Part shown: piece after piece, positions 17,219 to 24,821 of the stretch
Position numbering within the stretch: position 1 is the stretch's first letter
How the letters are laid out: each line of letters begins with the position of its first letter
Source: an uncultured Clostridium sp.
GTDB lineage: Bacteria; Bacillota; Clostridia; Peptostreptococcales; Peptostreptococcaceae
Direction: 5' to 3'
NCBI GenBank assembly: GCA_900550335.1
Contig: URRU01000004.1
Location: 1 to 26,884 of the forward strand
Length of the DNA stretch: 26,884 bases
The notes under the pieces: generated by a model
What the model was told of the DNA's origin: nothing
What the model saw: the letters and a program-made list of their open reading frames with translations, nothing else
Databases searched by the model: none
Translations under genes and position numbers: made by a program

Positions 17219-17461
17219 TTATAAAATTTCCTGTTCAATAGAGTTAAAAATATCGGAAGCAAAAAAATCTTGAACGGAAATGTCTAAACCATCACATATT
17301 TTTTGTAATGTTATGATTCCTGGATTTTTTGTGCAACCATTTAAAATATTTTTTAAGGTAGAAGGAGGAACCGCAGAAATAATAGAAAGTTGATAAAAAG
17401 TAATTTCATTTTCAGCGCAAAGTTCAGTAATTCGTTTAATTATAGCATCTTGCATTCGCAT
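17219..17461 (-). CDS. XRE-family HTH transcriptional regulator
   Basis: 80 aa. The start is ATG 17461, supported by AGGAGG 7 bases upstream; an in-frame start further upstream has no such site. A single helix-turn-helix of the Cro/cI type covers most of the protein: RITELCAENEITFYQLS, then IISAVPPSTLKNIL as the HTH core and GIITLQKICDGLDISVQDFF. No extra domain. It is first of a two-gene unit with the AgrC-like kinase. Small XRE proteins next to AgrC-type kinases occur in Firmicutes, but how the two act together is unknown. Confidence 0.85.
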   Translation of the reverse strand: MRMQDAIIKRITELCAENEITFYQLSIISAVPPSTLKNILNGCTKNPGIITLQKICDGLDISVQDFFASDIFNSIEQEIL

Positions 17462-17640
17462 ATTTAATCCTCCTTTTATGTATTTTACTGAACTCTTATA
17501 TTTCATGAGGTCCATATATGGTCTTATTAAGGAAAATATGATATAGTTATTTGTAGAAAAGGTTGTGAGATTACTATAATGATATGTATAAATAGGAAAA
17601 AAATAAGACTAAATAAGCAAAATGTCTTAAAAAATAGAAT

Positions 17641-17667
17641 AAGCTGGAGAATAATATTCTCCAGCTT
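17641..17667 (-). terminator. Terminator after the SH3-like gene
   Basis: A perfect 27-bp odd palindrome: 13-bp arms AAGCTGGAGAATA/TATTCTCCAGCTT around one central A. On the minus strand it is followed by ATTCTATTTTTT. The same 13-1-13 geometry is seen in the palindromes at 25825 and 26703, with a different sequence. Confidence 0.75.
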
Positions 17668-17680
17668 AATAGAAATATAA

Positions 17681-18262
17681 TTATCGAATTGCTCTGTTGC
17701 TAGGCATAGTACCTTTTCCAAATTCAAGAGTAACCCATCCACCATCGCTGCAACTTTTCCAACCACTACCTGTGTTGTAATATTTGATAGCAATTCGATG
17801 ATTTTTGGTTTTACCTGTAGTAGAACTATTAAATGCAAGTTTTGAACCAACAGGAAGAGTTTGAACTTTTTTTGTACCATTATATAGATTAACAGATTTT
17901 TTTACAGTAAAGATACGACATGATGTACCGTTAATAGTCTGCGATTTTGAAGTAGTTAAGCTATTTCCAGAACAATTATACAGATGGAAATATTTCTGCT
18001 GAGCTAAATATGCATAATCAGGTTCTCCACCATGGTAAGGGCATTCTCTAAAGATATGTCCACGCTGAAATTTACCAGAACTATTTCTAAAACATACACC
18101 GATTATTGTGTTAGAAATATTTGAAAGTGGATAAGTCGCATACATTTCATTTGGATAGATGTGTCCAATGATTTTAGAATCACCTTTTTCAGGATCATAG
18201 ATAGGGATTTTTTTTGATGATTTGTTGACATAAGCACGATTAGCATTTACTAATGAAGCCAT
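17681..18262 (-). CDS. Protein with two SH3-like segments, probably cell-wall associated
   Basis: 193 aa, basic, rich in Asn, Ser, Tyr and Gly, with no signal peptide, membrane helix or catalytic motif. Two beta-rich segments (about 9-75 and 115-180) each look like SH3-type folds: IPIYDPEKGDSKIIGHI and later VNLYNGTKKVQTLPVGSKL, a typical bacterial SH3 start. GWVTLEFG near the end also fits. Such domains bind cell wall. The absence of a signal peptide, shared with the 722-aa hydrolase-like protein divergent from it, suggests release by a holin or by lysis. GAGGTAATAATTATG gives a clear start at 18262. Family assignment is tentative. Confidence 0.6.
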   Translation of the reverse strand: MASLVNANRAYVNKSSKKIPIYDPEKGDSKIIGHIYPNEMYATYPLSNISNTIIGVCFRNSSGKFQRGHIFRECPYHGGEPDYAYLAQQKYFHLYNCSGNSLTTSKSQTINGTSCRIFTVKKSVNLYNGTKKVQTLPVGSKLAFNSSTTGKTKNHRIAIKYYNTGSGWKSCSDGGWVTLEFGKGTMPSNRAIR

Positions 18263-18363
18263 AATTATTACCTCTTTTCTTTAATTAATAATATATAAGT
18301 GAAAATATTTAAATATAAAAGGCTAATGATTTTTCTTGCCTAAGGAAAAATGCATTTTAAATA

Positions 18364-18403
18364 TTTACACTTTATAAAAAGATAAAAAAGTAACTATTGT
18401 AAA
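18364..18403. promoter_or_regulatory. Facing TTTACA boxes in the divergent region
   Basis: TTTACA at 18364-18369 on the plus strand and its inverted copy TGTAAA at 18398-18403 lie between the SH3-like and RCC1-like genes. TTTACA is the reported -35 box for the TcdR/UviA/BotR sigma group, so each could be a promoter for one of the divergent genes. No matching -10 is convincing. Confidence 0.3.
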
Positions 18404-18427
18404 CTAAATTTTAAGGAGAAAAAGAAT

Positions 18428-19399
18428 ATGGAAAAAAAAAGAATTAATAACATTATAATTTTATCAGTACTTTTATTAGTAATATTAGGAGTGGGAGGGT
18501 ATTGTATTTGTAATAATACAGACATTTTTGTTCAGAAAAATTATAAAAAATCAGTACGATTTAAAAAGTCAAAATATAGTAGATTTAATATAGAAGATGA
18601 GTATGTGAAAACTATAATTGACAAGGAGTCATCTGCTGAAAAAAATATACCATATGAATATAGAATAAATAGCAACAAAGAACTTATTGGAAGCATGATA
18701 GGCGTTGATGGTTATCCATTAAAACGATATGGAAAATCTGTAAAGAAAAAAATTGCTGCCAATATTATTCATTTGAGTTTTTCACATGGTACATTATTAT
18801 TTCTTGATGATAAAAATAAGCTATATGGAATGGGATGGAATAGATCAGAAGAATTGCGTGTCAAGATGAGTGAAGAAGAAAGAACTTCAGAAATTACAGG
18901 AGTTATTTGTAAGCCAGTTTTTATTATGAGTGACGTTATATATATGACAAATAAAAATGAAACAGGAACAGTCATTGTATTAAAAAAAGATAATACTGTA
19001 TGGACTTGGGGAAGTAATGGTGGATTATTAGGATACGAGAAAGATAATATGAAGGTTAGAAGAAATCCTAAAAAAATATTAAAAAATATACGTTTTATTA
19101 CAAGTAAAGGGTATAATGCAGCGGCTATTTCTAAAAATAATGATTTGTATTTATGGGGAGACAACGCATATGGACAATTAGGCAATGGGAAGAAAGGTGG
19201 ATATTATGGAATGTTAGATGAGTATGAATATATACCTCAAAAAACAATGTCTGATGTCGCTAGAGTAGAAATAAAAGAAGGAACTATTATTGTAACAAGA
19301 TTAGATGGATCAAAGTGGAAAGCGGGAATAGGAAGTGGAGAGGAAAAAGCAACAGATGGTAAAAAAATAGGAACGAAATTTGTCAGAATAAAAAAATAA
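18428..19399 (+). CDS. Membrane-anchored RCC1-like repeat protein
   Basis: 323 aa. One N-terminal membrane helix (8-28) acts as signal anchor, then a Lys-rich outer linker. The rest shows RCC1-type repeats: LDDKNKLYGMGWN (about 126-138), LKKDNTVWTWGSN (185-197) and SKNNDLYLWGDNAYGQLGNG (235-254), each with the short strand then W-G core of a propeller blade. Only three clear blades are seen, fewer than a closed seven-blade ring, so it may be shortened or pair with other subunits. AAGGAG lies 7 bases before the ATG. Secreted RCC1 proteins in bacteria often bind partners at the surface. It lies between the SH3-like and hydrolase-like genes, so it may belong to the same lysis/export set. Confidence 0.7.
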   Translation: MEKKRINNIIILSVLLLVILGVGGYCICNNTDIFVQKNYKKSVRFKKSKYSRFNIEDEYVKTIIDKESSAEKNIPYEYRINSNKELIGSMIGVDGYPLKRYGKSVKKKIAANIIHLSFSHGTLLFLDDKNKLYGMGWNRSEELRVKMSEEERTSEITGVICKPVFIMSDVIYMTNKNETGTVIVLKKDNTVWTWGSNGGLLGYEKDNMKVRRNPKKILKNIRFITSKGYNAAAISKNNDLYLWGDNAYGQLGNGKKGGYYGMLDEYEYIPQKTMSDVARVEIKEGTIIVTRLDGSKWKAGIGSGEEKATDGKKIGTKFVRIKK

Positions 19400-19402
19400 T
19401 AA

Positions 19403-19423
19403 TATAAAGTTGTTGTTTCTAAA
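19403..19423 (+). promoter_or_regulatory. Shared motif upstream of the PG-binding/DUF1906 gene
   Basis: TATAAAGTTGTTGTTTCT at 19403-19420 matches 23804-23821 at 17 of 18 positions, and it ends in GTTTCTAAA (19415-19423), a 9-mer that also occurs on both strands of the sigma-UviB divergent region. This suggests a promoter for an alternative sigma factor, about 80 bp before the start codon. Confidence 0.5.
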
Positions 19424-19485
19424 TTAAATTTATTTTTCTTTTTTATAAGTGATTAGCTAATCAAAATAAGAAAAAATAAATTTAA
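19424..19485 (+). other. AT-rich stem-loop in the hydrolase leader
   Basis: TTAAATTTATTTTT pairs with AAAAAATAAATTTAA, with more pairing inside (CTT/AAG), and the centre holds the perfect 14-bp palindrome TGATTAGCTAATCA at 19450-19463. There is no T run after it, so it is more likely an mRNA-stabilising leader or a regulator site than a terminator. Confidence 0.5.
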
Positions 19486-19502
19486 GAAAGAAGGAACATA
19501 TT

Positions 19503-21671
19503 ATGGCAAATACAGTAGATAATCGTGTATTACAAGTTCAAAATTGGTTAAAGGAAAATTACTCTGGAAAAACAGGAATGCCAGAAGTAGTTACAGATGG
19601 ACATACAGGGAATGCTACAATGAAAGCATTGATTAGTGCTTTACAGATTGAATTAGGAGTTTCTGTCGATGGAGTCTTTGGATCAGAAGTAATGAATAAA
19701 TTTATTACATTATATAAGAATCATCCAGACCAGAAAACAACTAAGATGCAGCATTTAATCTATATTTTACAGGGAGGATTATTTTGTAAAGGAGTTACAG
19801 GAAGTCAGTCATTCAATGGAGCTTTTGATACTGTAACAGAGACAGCTGTAAAAACATTTCAGTCTTGGGCTAATCTTTCAAATAAAGATGGAAAAGTAGA
19901 TGCTAAATTAATGAAGGCATTATTAAATACGGAAGCATATGTTTTAGTGTCTGATGGATCAGCTAAAGTACAAGAATTTCAAAAACGCTTAAATAATAGA
20001 TATGCAGATAAAATTAATGAAATTATTCCTTGCGATGGTAGATATTCTAGAGTAATTAATAAGGCAGTTATAAAAGCAATTCAGATAGAACAGGGATTAA
20101 CAGGAAAATCTGTAGATGGAATTTGGGGTCCAACAACAATGGCAAAATGCCCAACAATTAAACGATATGCAACAATTTCTAACAAAGAGTTTGTATATAT
20201 TTTACAGGGAATGTTATATTGTTATGGATATGATCCTAAAGGTTTCGATGGTGGTTATGGTGCAGGTGCAGAAAATGTTGTAAAAGAATTTCAGAAATTT
20301 TCTGCCTTAACAGCAGACGGAATCGTAGGACGAAGTACTTGGGCATCATTAATGGTCAGTTATGGAGATAAAAATAGAAAAGGAACAGCATGTGATTGCA
20401 GTACAAGAGTAACTACAGCACGTGCGAACACTTTAAAAAATAATGGTGTCAAAATTGTAGGTCGTTATTTAACACAGGAATCATCTACGAGTGAAAAAGC
20501 AATGGTGAAGTCTGAAATTACTGCATTAAAGAGTGCAGGATTAAGAGTATTTCCTATTTATCAGGCAGTTGGTCGTAATATTTCTTATTTCTCTATTAAT
20601 GCAGCAAGAAGAGATGCAAGAAGAGCATTTAATGCAGCAAACAATTTAGGATACCCTAAAAATACAATTATTTATTTTGCAGTAGATTATGATGTTTTAG
20701 TTGCACATATTCCAACAATTCTAAATTATTTCAGAAAAATTAATGAATTATTTGCAACAGCTGATTTTGGTAATAACAAATATAAAATTGGTGTATATGC
20801 ACCTAGAAAAGTGTGCACAGAATTATGTAAAAATGGATTAACAACAAGTAGTTTTGTGTGTGATATGTCTTCTGGATTTACATGCAATATTGGTTATTTG
20901 TTGCCAGAAAATTGGGCTTTTGATCAGATTTCAACTGTTTCTTATGGAAGCGGAGAGGCTAAAATTGAAATTGATAATAATATTGTATCTGGAAAATATA
21001 CAGGAGTCAGTTTAGCAGATTTTACAGAGACAACTGTTTCTCAGAAAGATATTAATCGAGCAATTGTAGGTAAAGCCTACGAAATGTTAAGAGGTACAAT
21101 TTTTGATGACTATCTAGAAAATTATTCAGGTGAATTGTCAATAGATAAAACATATACAATTATTGATAATAGTAATTGTAAAATTCAGATTGGCATTGCT
21201 ACTGGAATTTCAGCCGGAAAAGGTAAGGTTAAATTAAATATTGTTAATGGCGAATTTGATTCTGTTTCTATAAAATGGTTAGATCAGTTTTCTACTGAAG
21301 TAGCCAGTGACAAAATTGGAAAAGAAGTTGTTGAGACATTAAAACATATGACAACTGTTATTGAGAATGGTGCAATTTCATTTGCTGTATCAGTTGATAA
21401 TAAACAGCTAAGAATGGAGATGGATATTCAGAATTATGATTTTGAGTACAATAATGTGGATGCAAGCTTTACAACAAAGTTAATTGTGATTTCAAAATAT
21501 GATAATAATATTCTAAATAAAGCAATGGAGATGCTCCCAGATTTATCTGTAGAACAGGTTGCTTACTTATGTGCAGTTATTTTAGGAATTGCAGCTTTAG
21601 CTTCTGGAGTAGGAGAAATAGCAACATTATTAGAAGCACTTTTAACATTATTACAAATGGCAATGGCATAA
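19503..21671 (+). CDS. Multi-domain peptidoglycan-binding / DUF1906 glycosidase-like protein
   Basis: 722 aa. Four PG_binding_1-like units: about 8-70 (VDGVFGSEVM), 82-142, 153-215 (VDGIWGPTTM) and 227-286 (ADGIVGRSTW). Next comes a DUF1906 domain (297-500), a GH25-like barrel related to Rv2525c: CDCSTR at 297-302, NNGVKIVGRYL, then YFAVDYDV at 391-398 with acidic D395/D397. The C-terminal third (505-680) is unknown and ends in a hydrophobic stretch, 685-722, that could form membrane helices. There is no signal peptide. AAGAAGG precedes ATG 19503. Followed by holin and endolysin genes, which could release it. It may be a phage-derived lysin, a bacteriocin-like cell-wall toxin, or part of the cell's own exit machinery. 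Confidence 0.8.
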   Translation: MANTVDNRVLQVQNWLKENYSGKTGMPEVVTDGHTGNATMKALISALQIELGVSVDGVFGSEVMNKFITLYKNHPDQKTTKMQHLIYILQGGLFCKGVTGSQSFNGAFDTVTETAVKTFQSWANLSNKDGKVDAKLMKALLNTEAYVLVSDGSAKVQEFQKRLNNRYADKINEIIPCDGRYSRVINKAVIKAIQIEQGLTGKSVDGIWGPTTMAKCPTIKRYATISNKEFVYILQGMLYCYGYDPKGFDGGYGAGAENVVKEFQKFSALTADGIVGRSTWASLMVSYGDKNRKGTACDCSTRVTTARANTLKNNGVKIVGRYLTQESSTSEKAMVKSEITALKSAGLRVFPIYQAVGRNISYFSINAARRDARRAFNAANNLGYPKNTIIYFAVDYDVLVAHIPTILNYFRKINELFATADFGNNKYKIGVYAPRKVCTELCKNGLTTSSFVCDMSSGFTCNIGYLLPENWAFDQISTVSYGSGEAKIEIDNNIVSGKYTGVSLADFTETTVSQKDINRAIVGKAYEMLRGTIFDDYLENYSGELSIDKTYTIIDNSNCKIQIGIATGISAGKGKVKLNIVNGEFDSVSIKWLDQFSTEVASDKIGKEVVETLKHMTTVIENGAISFAVSVDNKQLRMEMDIQNYDFEYNNVDASFTTKLIVISKYDNNILNKAMEMLPDLSVEQVAYLCAVILGIAALASGVGEIATLLEALLTLLQMAMA

Positions 21672-21688
21672 ACATAAAATAGAATTAT

Positions 21689-21723
21689 ATCCATGTCAAC
21701 ATATTTTGTATGTTGACATGGAT
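21689..21723 (+). other. Strong hairpin between hydrolase and holin genes
   Basis: Perfect 15-bp stem ATCCATGTCAACATA / TATGTTGACATGGAT around TTTTG. It is followed by AAAAAGGAGAG, the holin ribosome binding site, not by a T run. It may set mRNA processing or ratio of the hydrolase-like protein to holin. On the minus strand the flank ends in T residues, but no gene reads into it. Confidence 0.7.
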
Positions 21724-21737
21724 AAAAAGGAGAGATT

Positions 21738-22034
21738 ATGAGGCTGAATTTTAAAATTCGAAAACAAAATATTGTATTCATTATACAAATATGCTTTTCA
21801 ATTATGATTCCTATACTTTCATATACAGGTTTAAGTGGAAAGGATATTACATCATGGAATATCCTGGCTAATTTATTAAAGGATTCATTAAAAAATCCCT
21901 ATATTTTAGTTTTAATATTAAATAGTGTAATTAATTCTGTGTTAGATCCAACTACTCCTGGAATTAGAGATAGTGAATATGTGGTAAAAAAAGAGGAATT
22001 AAATGAAACACTAAGCATTATGGAGGAAAATTAA
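21738..22034 (+). CDS. Phage holin, phi-LC3 family
   Basis: 98 aa. Two membrane helices (about 12-30 and 52-68) and the signature VLDPTTPGIRDSEYV (67-81) that marks phi-LC3-type (Phage_holin_1) holins. The N-terminus RLNFKIRKQN is basic, as in that family. Holins form membrane pores that let endolysin or other leaderless proteins out. AAGGAG lies 7 bases before the ATG. Its stop codon abuts the ATG of the endolysin gene (22035), so the two are translationally coupled. Confidence 0.88.
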   Translation: MRLNFKIRKQNIVFIIQICFSIMIPILSYTGLSGKDITSWNILANLLKDSLKNPYILVLILNSVINSVLDPTTPGIRDSEYVVKKEELNETLSIMEEN

Positions 22035-22787
22035 ATGGCTAAAACACCTGAAAAGGTAATTAAAATAGCAATAGGAGAAGTTGGATATATTGAAAAGAAA
22101 AGTAATAAAGATTTGAATTATAAAAAGAAAAATGTTGGAGCAAATAATTATACTAAATATGGAGAATATTTTGGAATAAATGGTCTGCAAGCATATTGGT
22201 GTGATATGTTTGTTGATTGGTGTTTTATGAAAGCATATGGAAGAGAAAACGCCAAGAAACTTTTATGTGGAGATTTTAGTGCATATACGCCAACATCAGC
22301 TAAATATTACAAGAAAAAATCTAGATGGAGTAATATACCAAAAAAAGGAGATCAGATTTTCTTTAAAAATGAAAAGAGAATAAATCATACAGGATTGGTA
22401 TATAAAGTAGATGAAAAGTATGTTTATACAATAGAAGGAAATACAAGGTCAGGAAATAGTGTTAATGCTAATGGAGGTGAAGTTTGCAAAAAGGTATATT
22501 TAAGAAGTAATGTTAGAATAGCAGGGTATGGACATCCATTATATGATTTTGCGGTTAAAATATATACAACAGTAAAAAAAACATCCTCAAAGCATGCAAT
22601 AAAATGGTTACAGAGTAAATTAAATCAATGCTGTGATGCAGGAGCAAAATTAAGTGTTGATGGTATTTGGGGTGAAAAAACAATGAAAAAATTGAAAAAT
22701 TATTGGAAACAGTTAGGATGGAAGACCAATGGTACATATGCGGGGAAAAAAACATGTAATGCATTAAACAAATTAAGAAAAAAATAA
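22035..22787 (+). CDS. CHAP-domain endolysin with peptidoglycan-binding domain
   Basis: 250 aa. CHAP amidase/peptidase domain (about 5-168) with catalytic C56 (YWCDMFVDWC), H118 (NHTGLVYKV) and E134/N136 (TIEGNT). A linker then joins a C-terminal PG_binding_1 domain (185-248; LSVDGIWGEKTMKKL). No signal peptide, as expected for an endolysin that relies on a holin. The start codon follows directly after the holin stop codon; GGAGG lies inside the holin end. It cuts the peptide part of peptidoglycan. Codon use is like the rest of the cluster. Confidence 0.92.
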   Translation: MAKTPEKVIKIAIGEVGYIEKKSNKDLNYKKKNVGANNYTKYGEYFGINGLQAYWCDMFVDWCFMKAYGRENAKKLLCGDFSAYTPTSAKYYKKKSRWSNIPKKGDQIFFKNEKRINHTGLVYKVDEKYVYTIEGNTRSGNSVNANGGEVCKKVYLRSNVRIAGYGHPLYDFAVKIYTTVKKTSSKHAIKWLQSKLNQCCDAGAKLSVDGIWGEKTMKKLKNYWKQLGWKTNGTYAGKKTCNALNKLRKK

Positions 22788-22827
22788 AATATATAGTATT
22801 TTTTTTATGGAAAGGAGGTGAGGTAAT

Positions 22828-23214
22828 TTGAAGAAAAAAATAATATTAGCAATTGAATTAGTTTTGATCATATGGCTATTTAGAATGTGCTATAATTATG
22901 GAACATTTGCAGGAAAAGGATTTTTTAATATATATAAATTCTTTGAAGAATATGGAATTTGGAGCATCATTTACGTGGTAGTATGCGGTTTTTTTGAAGA
23001 TTGCGAAGATAATAAGAATCTAAAAAAAATAAACATATGGATCAGAAATATTATTTTTATACTGGCAAGTTTTGTGTTGGCTTTGGGGTACTTATATATC
23101 TTAAAAGGAAGTTTTAATTATCAACAATTGCAGTTAATCGGTGTAATGTGTATTGGGATGATAATAGTGAGATTAATAACAAAAGTTATAAAAGGTATAA
23201 GAAGCATGTGGTAG
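22828..23214 (+). CDS. Small membrane protein of unknown function
   Basis: 128 aa with about four predicted membrane helices (5-24, 43-56, 73-93, 100-120) and an acidic loop FFEDCEDNKN. The start codon is TTG at 22828, preceded by an excellent AAGGAGGTGAG. It lies 40 bp after the endolysin gene and just before a strong terminator, so it probably ends the holin-endolysin transcript. It could be an immunity or lysis-control protein; no family is recognised. Confidence 0.65.
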   Translation: MKKKIILAIELVLIIWLFRMCYNYGTFAGKGFFNIYKFFEEYGIWSIIYVVVCGFFEDCEDNKNLKKINIWIRNIIFILASFVLALGYLYILKGSFNYQQLQLIGVMCIGMIIVRLITKVIKGIRSMW

Positions 23215-23248
23215 ACACATTATAAGTTAGCGTTGCTAATAAATTTTT

Positions 23249-23279
23249 GATCACTGGATTTTTATCCAGTGATCTTTTT
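23249..23279 (+). terminator. Terminator of the hydrolase-holin-endolysin unit
   Basis: GATCACTGGAT, TTTT loop, ATCCAGTGATC (11-bp perfect stem), then TTTTT. Confidence 0.92.
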
Positions 23280-23880
23280 GCGTCTGAAGACAAGTATTCG
23301 TTAAATGCTTTATCTAAGGGTTATTTCAATTTATACAAATACCAGCATAATGATTGCTAGATTATTCTAGTGTTCAACTTACATCATTTGCTAGGTCAAT
23401 GAAAATGCTAGTACTTTACTACAATTATGAGGAATACAAGGAAAGTTCCAAGATGAACTGAATAGGAAATATATGATTTATTTTAAAATGCAGATAGGGG
23501 AGGATTTCATGATTACTGATGGTGTATAGGTGTTTGGAAGATGACATCAATCTGAAAACTTTTATAGTTTGGTCCTATGTTTTACTAAATTGGGATGAAA
23601 AATTTCAGCATTGGCAAGAAAAGACAGATTTTAGATACTATCTCTATGGCAGACGATATTTACATAGTCTGCCATAGAGATAGCATCTAAATCAGTATTT
23701 TTTACAAAATTCTAAAGTAATGTTGAGAGCATTAACTCAAAAATTTAAGTCGTGTCAAAAATGTTAAGCCTTAACTTTTTTGACAAAATAAAATAATTTA
23801 AACTATAAAGTTGTTCTTTCTTTGCAATATATGTAGTTTGTATCAAAAGAAATTTAAATGCATAGCAAGTATAAATGAAA
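23280..23880. other. Non-coding stretch with hairpins and gene debris
   Basis: No intact gene. A 21-codon frame from ATG 23399 and short frames near 23509 look like debris. A long stem at 23630-23654/23667-23691 pairs at 24 of 25 positions (…TCTATGGCAGAC / GTCTGCCATAGA…) around a 12-base loop, followed by T residues. A second hairpin, GTCAAAAA.GTTAAG / TTAAC.TTTTTGAC, is at 23754-23784. The region looks like a decayed segment or an sRNA locus. Confidence 0.6.
23804..23821 (+). promoter_or_regulatory. Second copy of the shared motif, followed by no gene
   Basis: TATAAAGTTGTTCTTTCT differs by one base from 19403-19420. Only about 60 bp separate it from the terminator at 23882-23919 and no ORF lies between, so it may drive a short RNA or be an orphaned promoter. 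Confidence 0.4.
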
Positions 23881-23881
23881 A

Positions 23882-23919
23882 AATAGATCAGTTGGAATTG
23901 ACCGCTGATCTATTTTTTT
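23882..23919. terminator. Bidirectional terminator
   Basis: AATAGATCAG pairs with CTGATCTATT around a 13-base loop. Seven T follow on the plus strand and a T run also follows on the minus strand, so it can end the sigma-factor transcript and any short plus-strand RNA. Confidence 0.85.
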
Positions 23920-23921
23920 GC

Positions 23922-24449
23922 CTATTTAGAAAAAAGATTTGATTTTTGAAGGATTTTTTTCTTTACACGATTAACATACTGGCGAGATAAATTTAATTTA
24001 TTGGCGATTTCAGAATCACTATAATGATTAATATATATCATTTTCAATATATCGTATTCTTTTCCAGATAAAGAATTTAAAAAATTTGTAAAATCAATAT
24101 CGAAAATAATATCAGAAAAATTAGAATTACTAGTTAAACTAGAAAGCATATCATTATCCCATGAAAATTCAGTTGAATGTATGGAAGAGAATTTTTTTGT
24201 CAAAGCATATTTTTTATGTAAAATAGATTGCTTTAAGTAGGATAAACAAGCATTTTCATTCGATGTATCATGTATGTACTTGATAGATTCTAGTAAAGTG
24301 ATGGATAGTTCTTGATAAGCATCATCAAATTCTAAGAAATAAATTTTGGAAGCATATTTCTTTAATAATGGTTGCATAGCGATTAGTAATTCCTCAACGG
24401 AATTAGAATCACCAGATTGTATATTCCTAATAAGTTCATTGATTTTCAA
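23922..24449 (-). CDS. UviA/TcdR-like sigma factor (sigma-70 family)
   Basis: 175 aa, close to the 180 or so of TcdR, UviA and BotR. Region 2-like helices cover about 20-60 (YASKIYFLEFDDAYQELSITL). Region 4 is at 126-170, with the HTH NHYSDSEIANKLNLSRQYVN (141-160). These group-5 sigma factors switch on toxin or bacteriocin genes and are often beside holin genes. Here the neighbour on the other strand is a UviB-like holin gene, as with uviA/uviB for bacteriocin BCN5. AAAGAAAAAGG-type site 9 bases before ATG 24449. Ends at a bidirectional terminator. General sigma-70 family is sure; UviA grouping is based on size and neighbours. Confidence 0.75.
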   Translation of the reverse strand: MKINELIRNIQSGDSNSVEELLIAMQPLLKKYASKIYFLEFDDAYQELSITLLESIKYIHDTSNENACLSYLKQSILHKKYALTKKFSSIHSTEFSWDNDMLSSLTSNSNFSDIIFDIDFTNFLNSLSGKEYDILKMIYINHYSDSEIANKLNLSRQYVNRVKKKILQKSNLFSK

Positions 24450-24492
24450 AATTACACCACCTTTTTCTTTTTAAAAAGAAAAGGTGAATGAG

Positions 24493-24525
24493 TTTAGAAA
24501 CAAAAATATAGGAATAGTTTCTAAA
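24493..24525. promoter_or_regulatory. Inverted repeat in the sigma/UviB divergent promoter region
   Basis: TTTAGAAAC at 24493-24501 and GTTTCTAAA at 24517-24525 form a perfect 9-bp inverted repeat with a 15-bp spacer. GTTTCTAAA thus reads towards both genes, and is found again at 19415-19423 upstream of the hydrolase-like gene. It could be the element of an autoregulated sigma promoter or a two-fold regulator site. Confidence 0.5.
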
Positions 24526-24581
24526 ATGAATAAAAAAAACTTCTTACATGTATAAAATGTAAGAAAGGAATGGTTAATAAA

Positions 24582-24821
24582 ATGGAAACAACGATTATTA
24601 AAATGGCAATGTCACAAGGACTATGGGCTGTATTATCAGTATTTTTGATTGTATATATTGTAAAAGCACAAGAAAAAAGAGATAAAATGCAGGAAAAAAG
24701 AGAGAAAAACTATCAAAAAATTATAGAAAATCTCTTAAATCACATGGGAAATACGCAAAAAAATGATGAAAGCTTAAAGAAAATGGCAGATACAATTCAA
24801 AAAAAGTTTAACAGTAAATGA
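24582..24821 (+). CDS. BhlA/UviB family holin-like peptide
   Basis: 79 aa from ATG 24582 (METTIIKMAMSQGLWAVLSV). An ATG at 24570 is in frame but overlaps the AAGAAAGG site, so it is less likely. One membrane helix (about 10-28) is followed by a highly charged helical tail with repeated EKREK units, the layout of BhlA and UviB. These holin-like peptides accompany clostridial bacteriocin genes. It diverges from the UviA-like sigma gene. A hairpin CTTACAT/ATGTAAG (24543-24563) sits just before the ribosome binding site. Confidence 0.8.
   Translation: METTIIKMAMSQGLWAVLSVFLIVYIVKAQEKRDKMQEKREKNYQKIIENLLNHMGNTQKNDESLKKMADTIQKKFNSK

Noticed and set aside
17527..17880. Minus-strand 117-codon frame
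   Set aside because: Shifted frame of the SH3-like gene; it has no ribosome binding site and a low-complexity hydrophobic end beyond the true gene's terminator.
23399..23461. 20-aa ORF as a gene
   Set aside because: No ribosome binding site or similarity; surrounding frames are broken, so it looks like debris.
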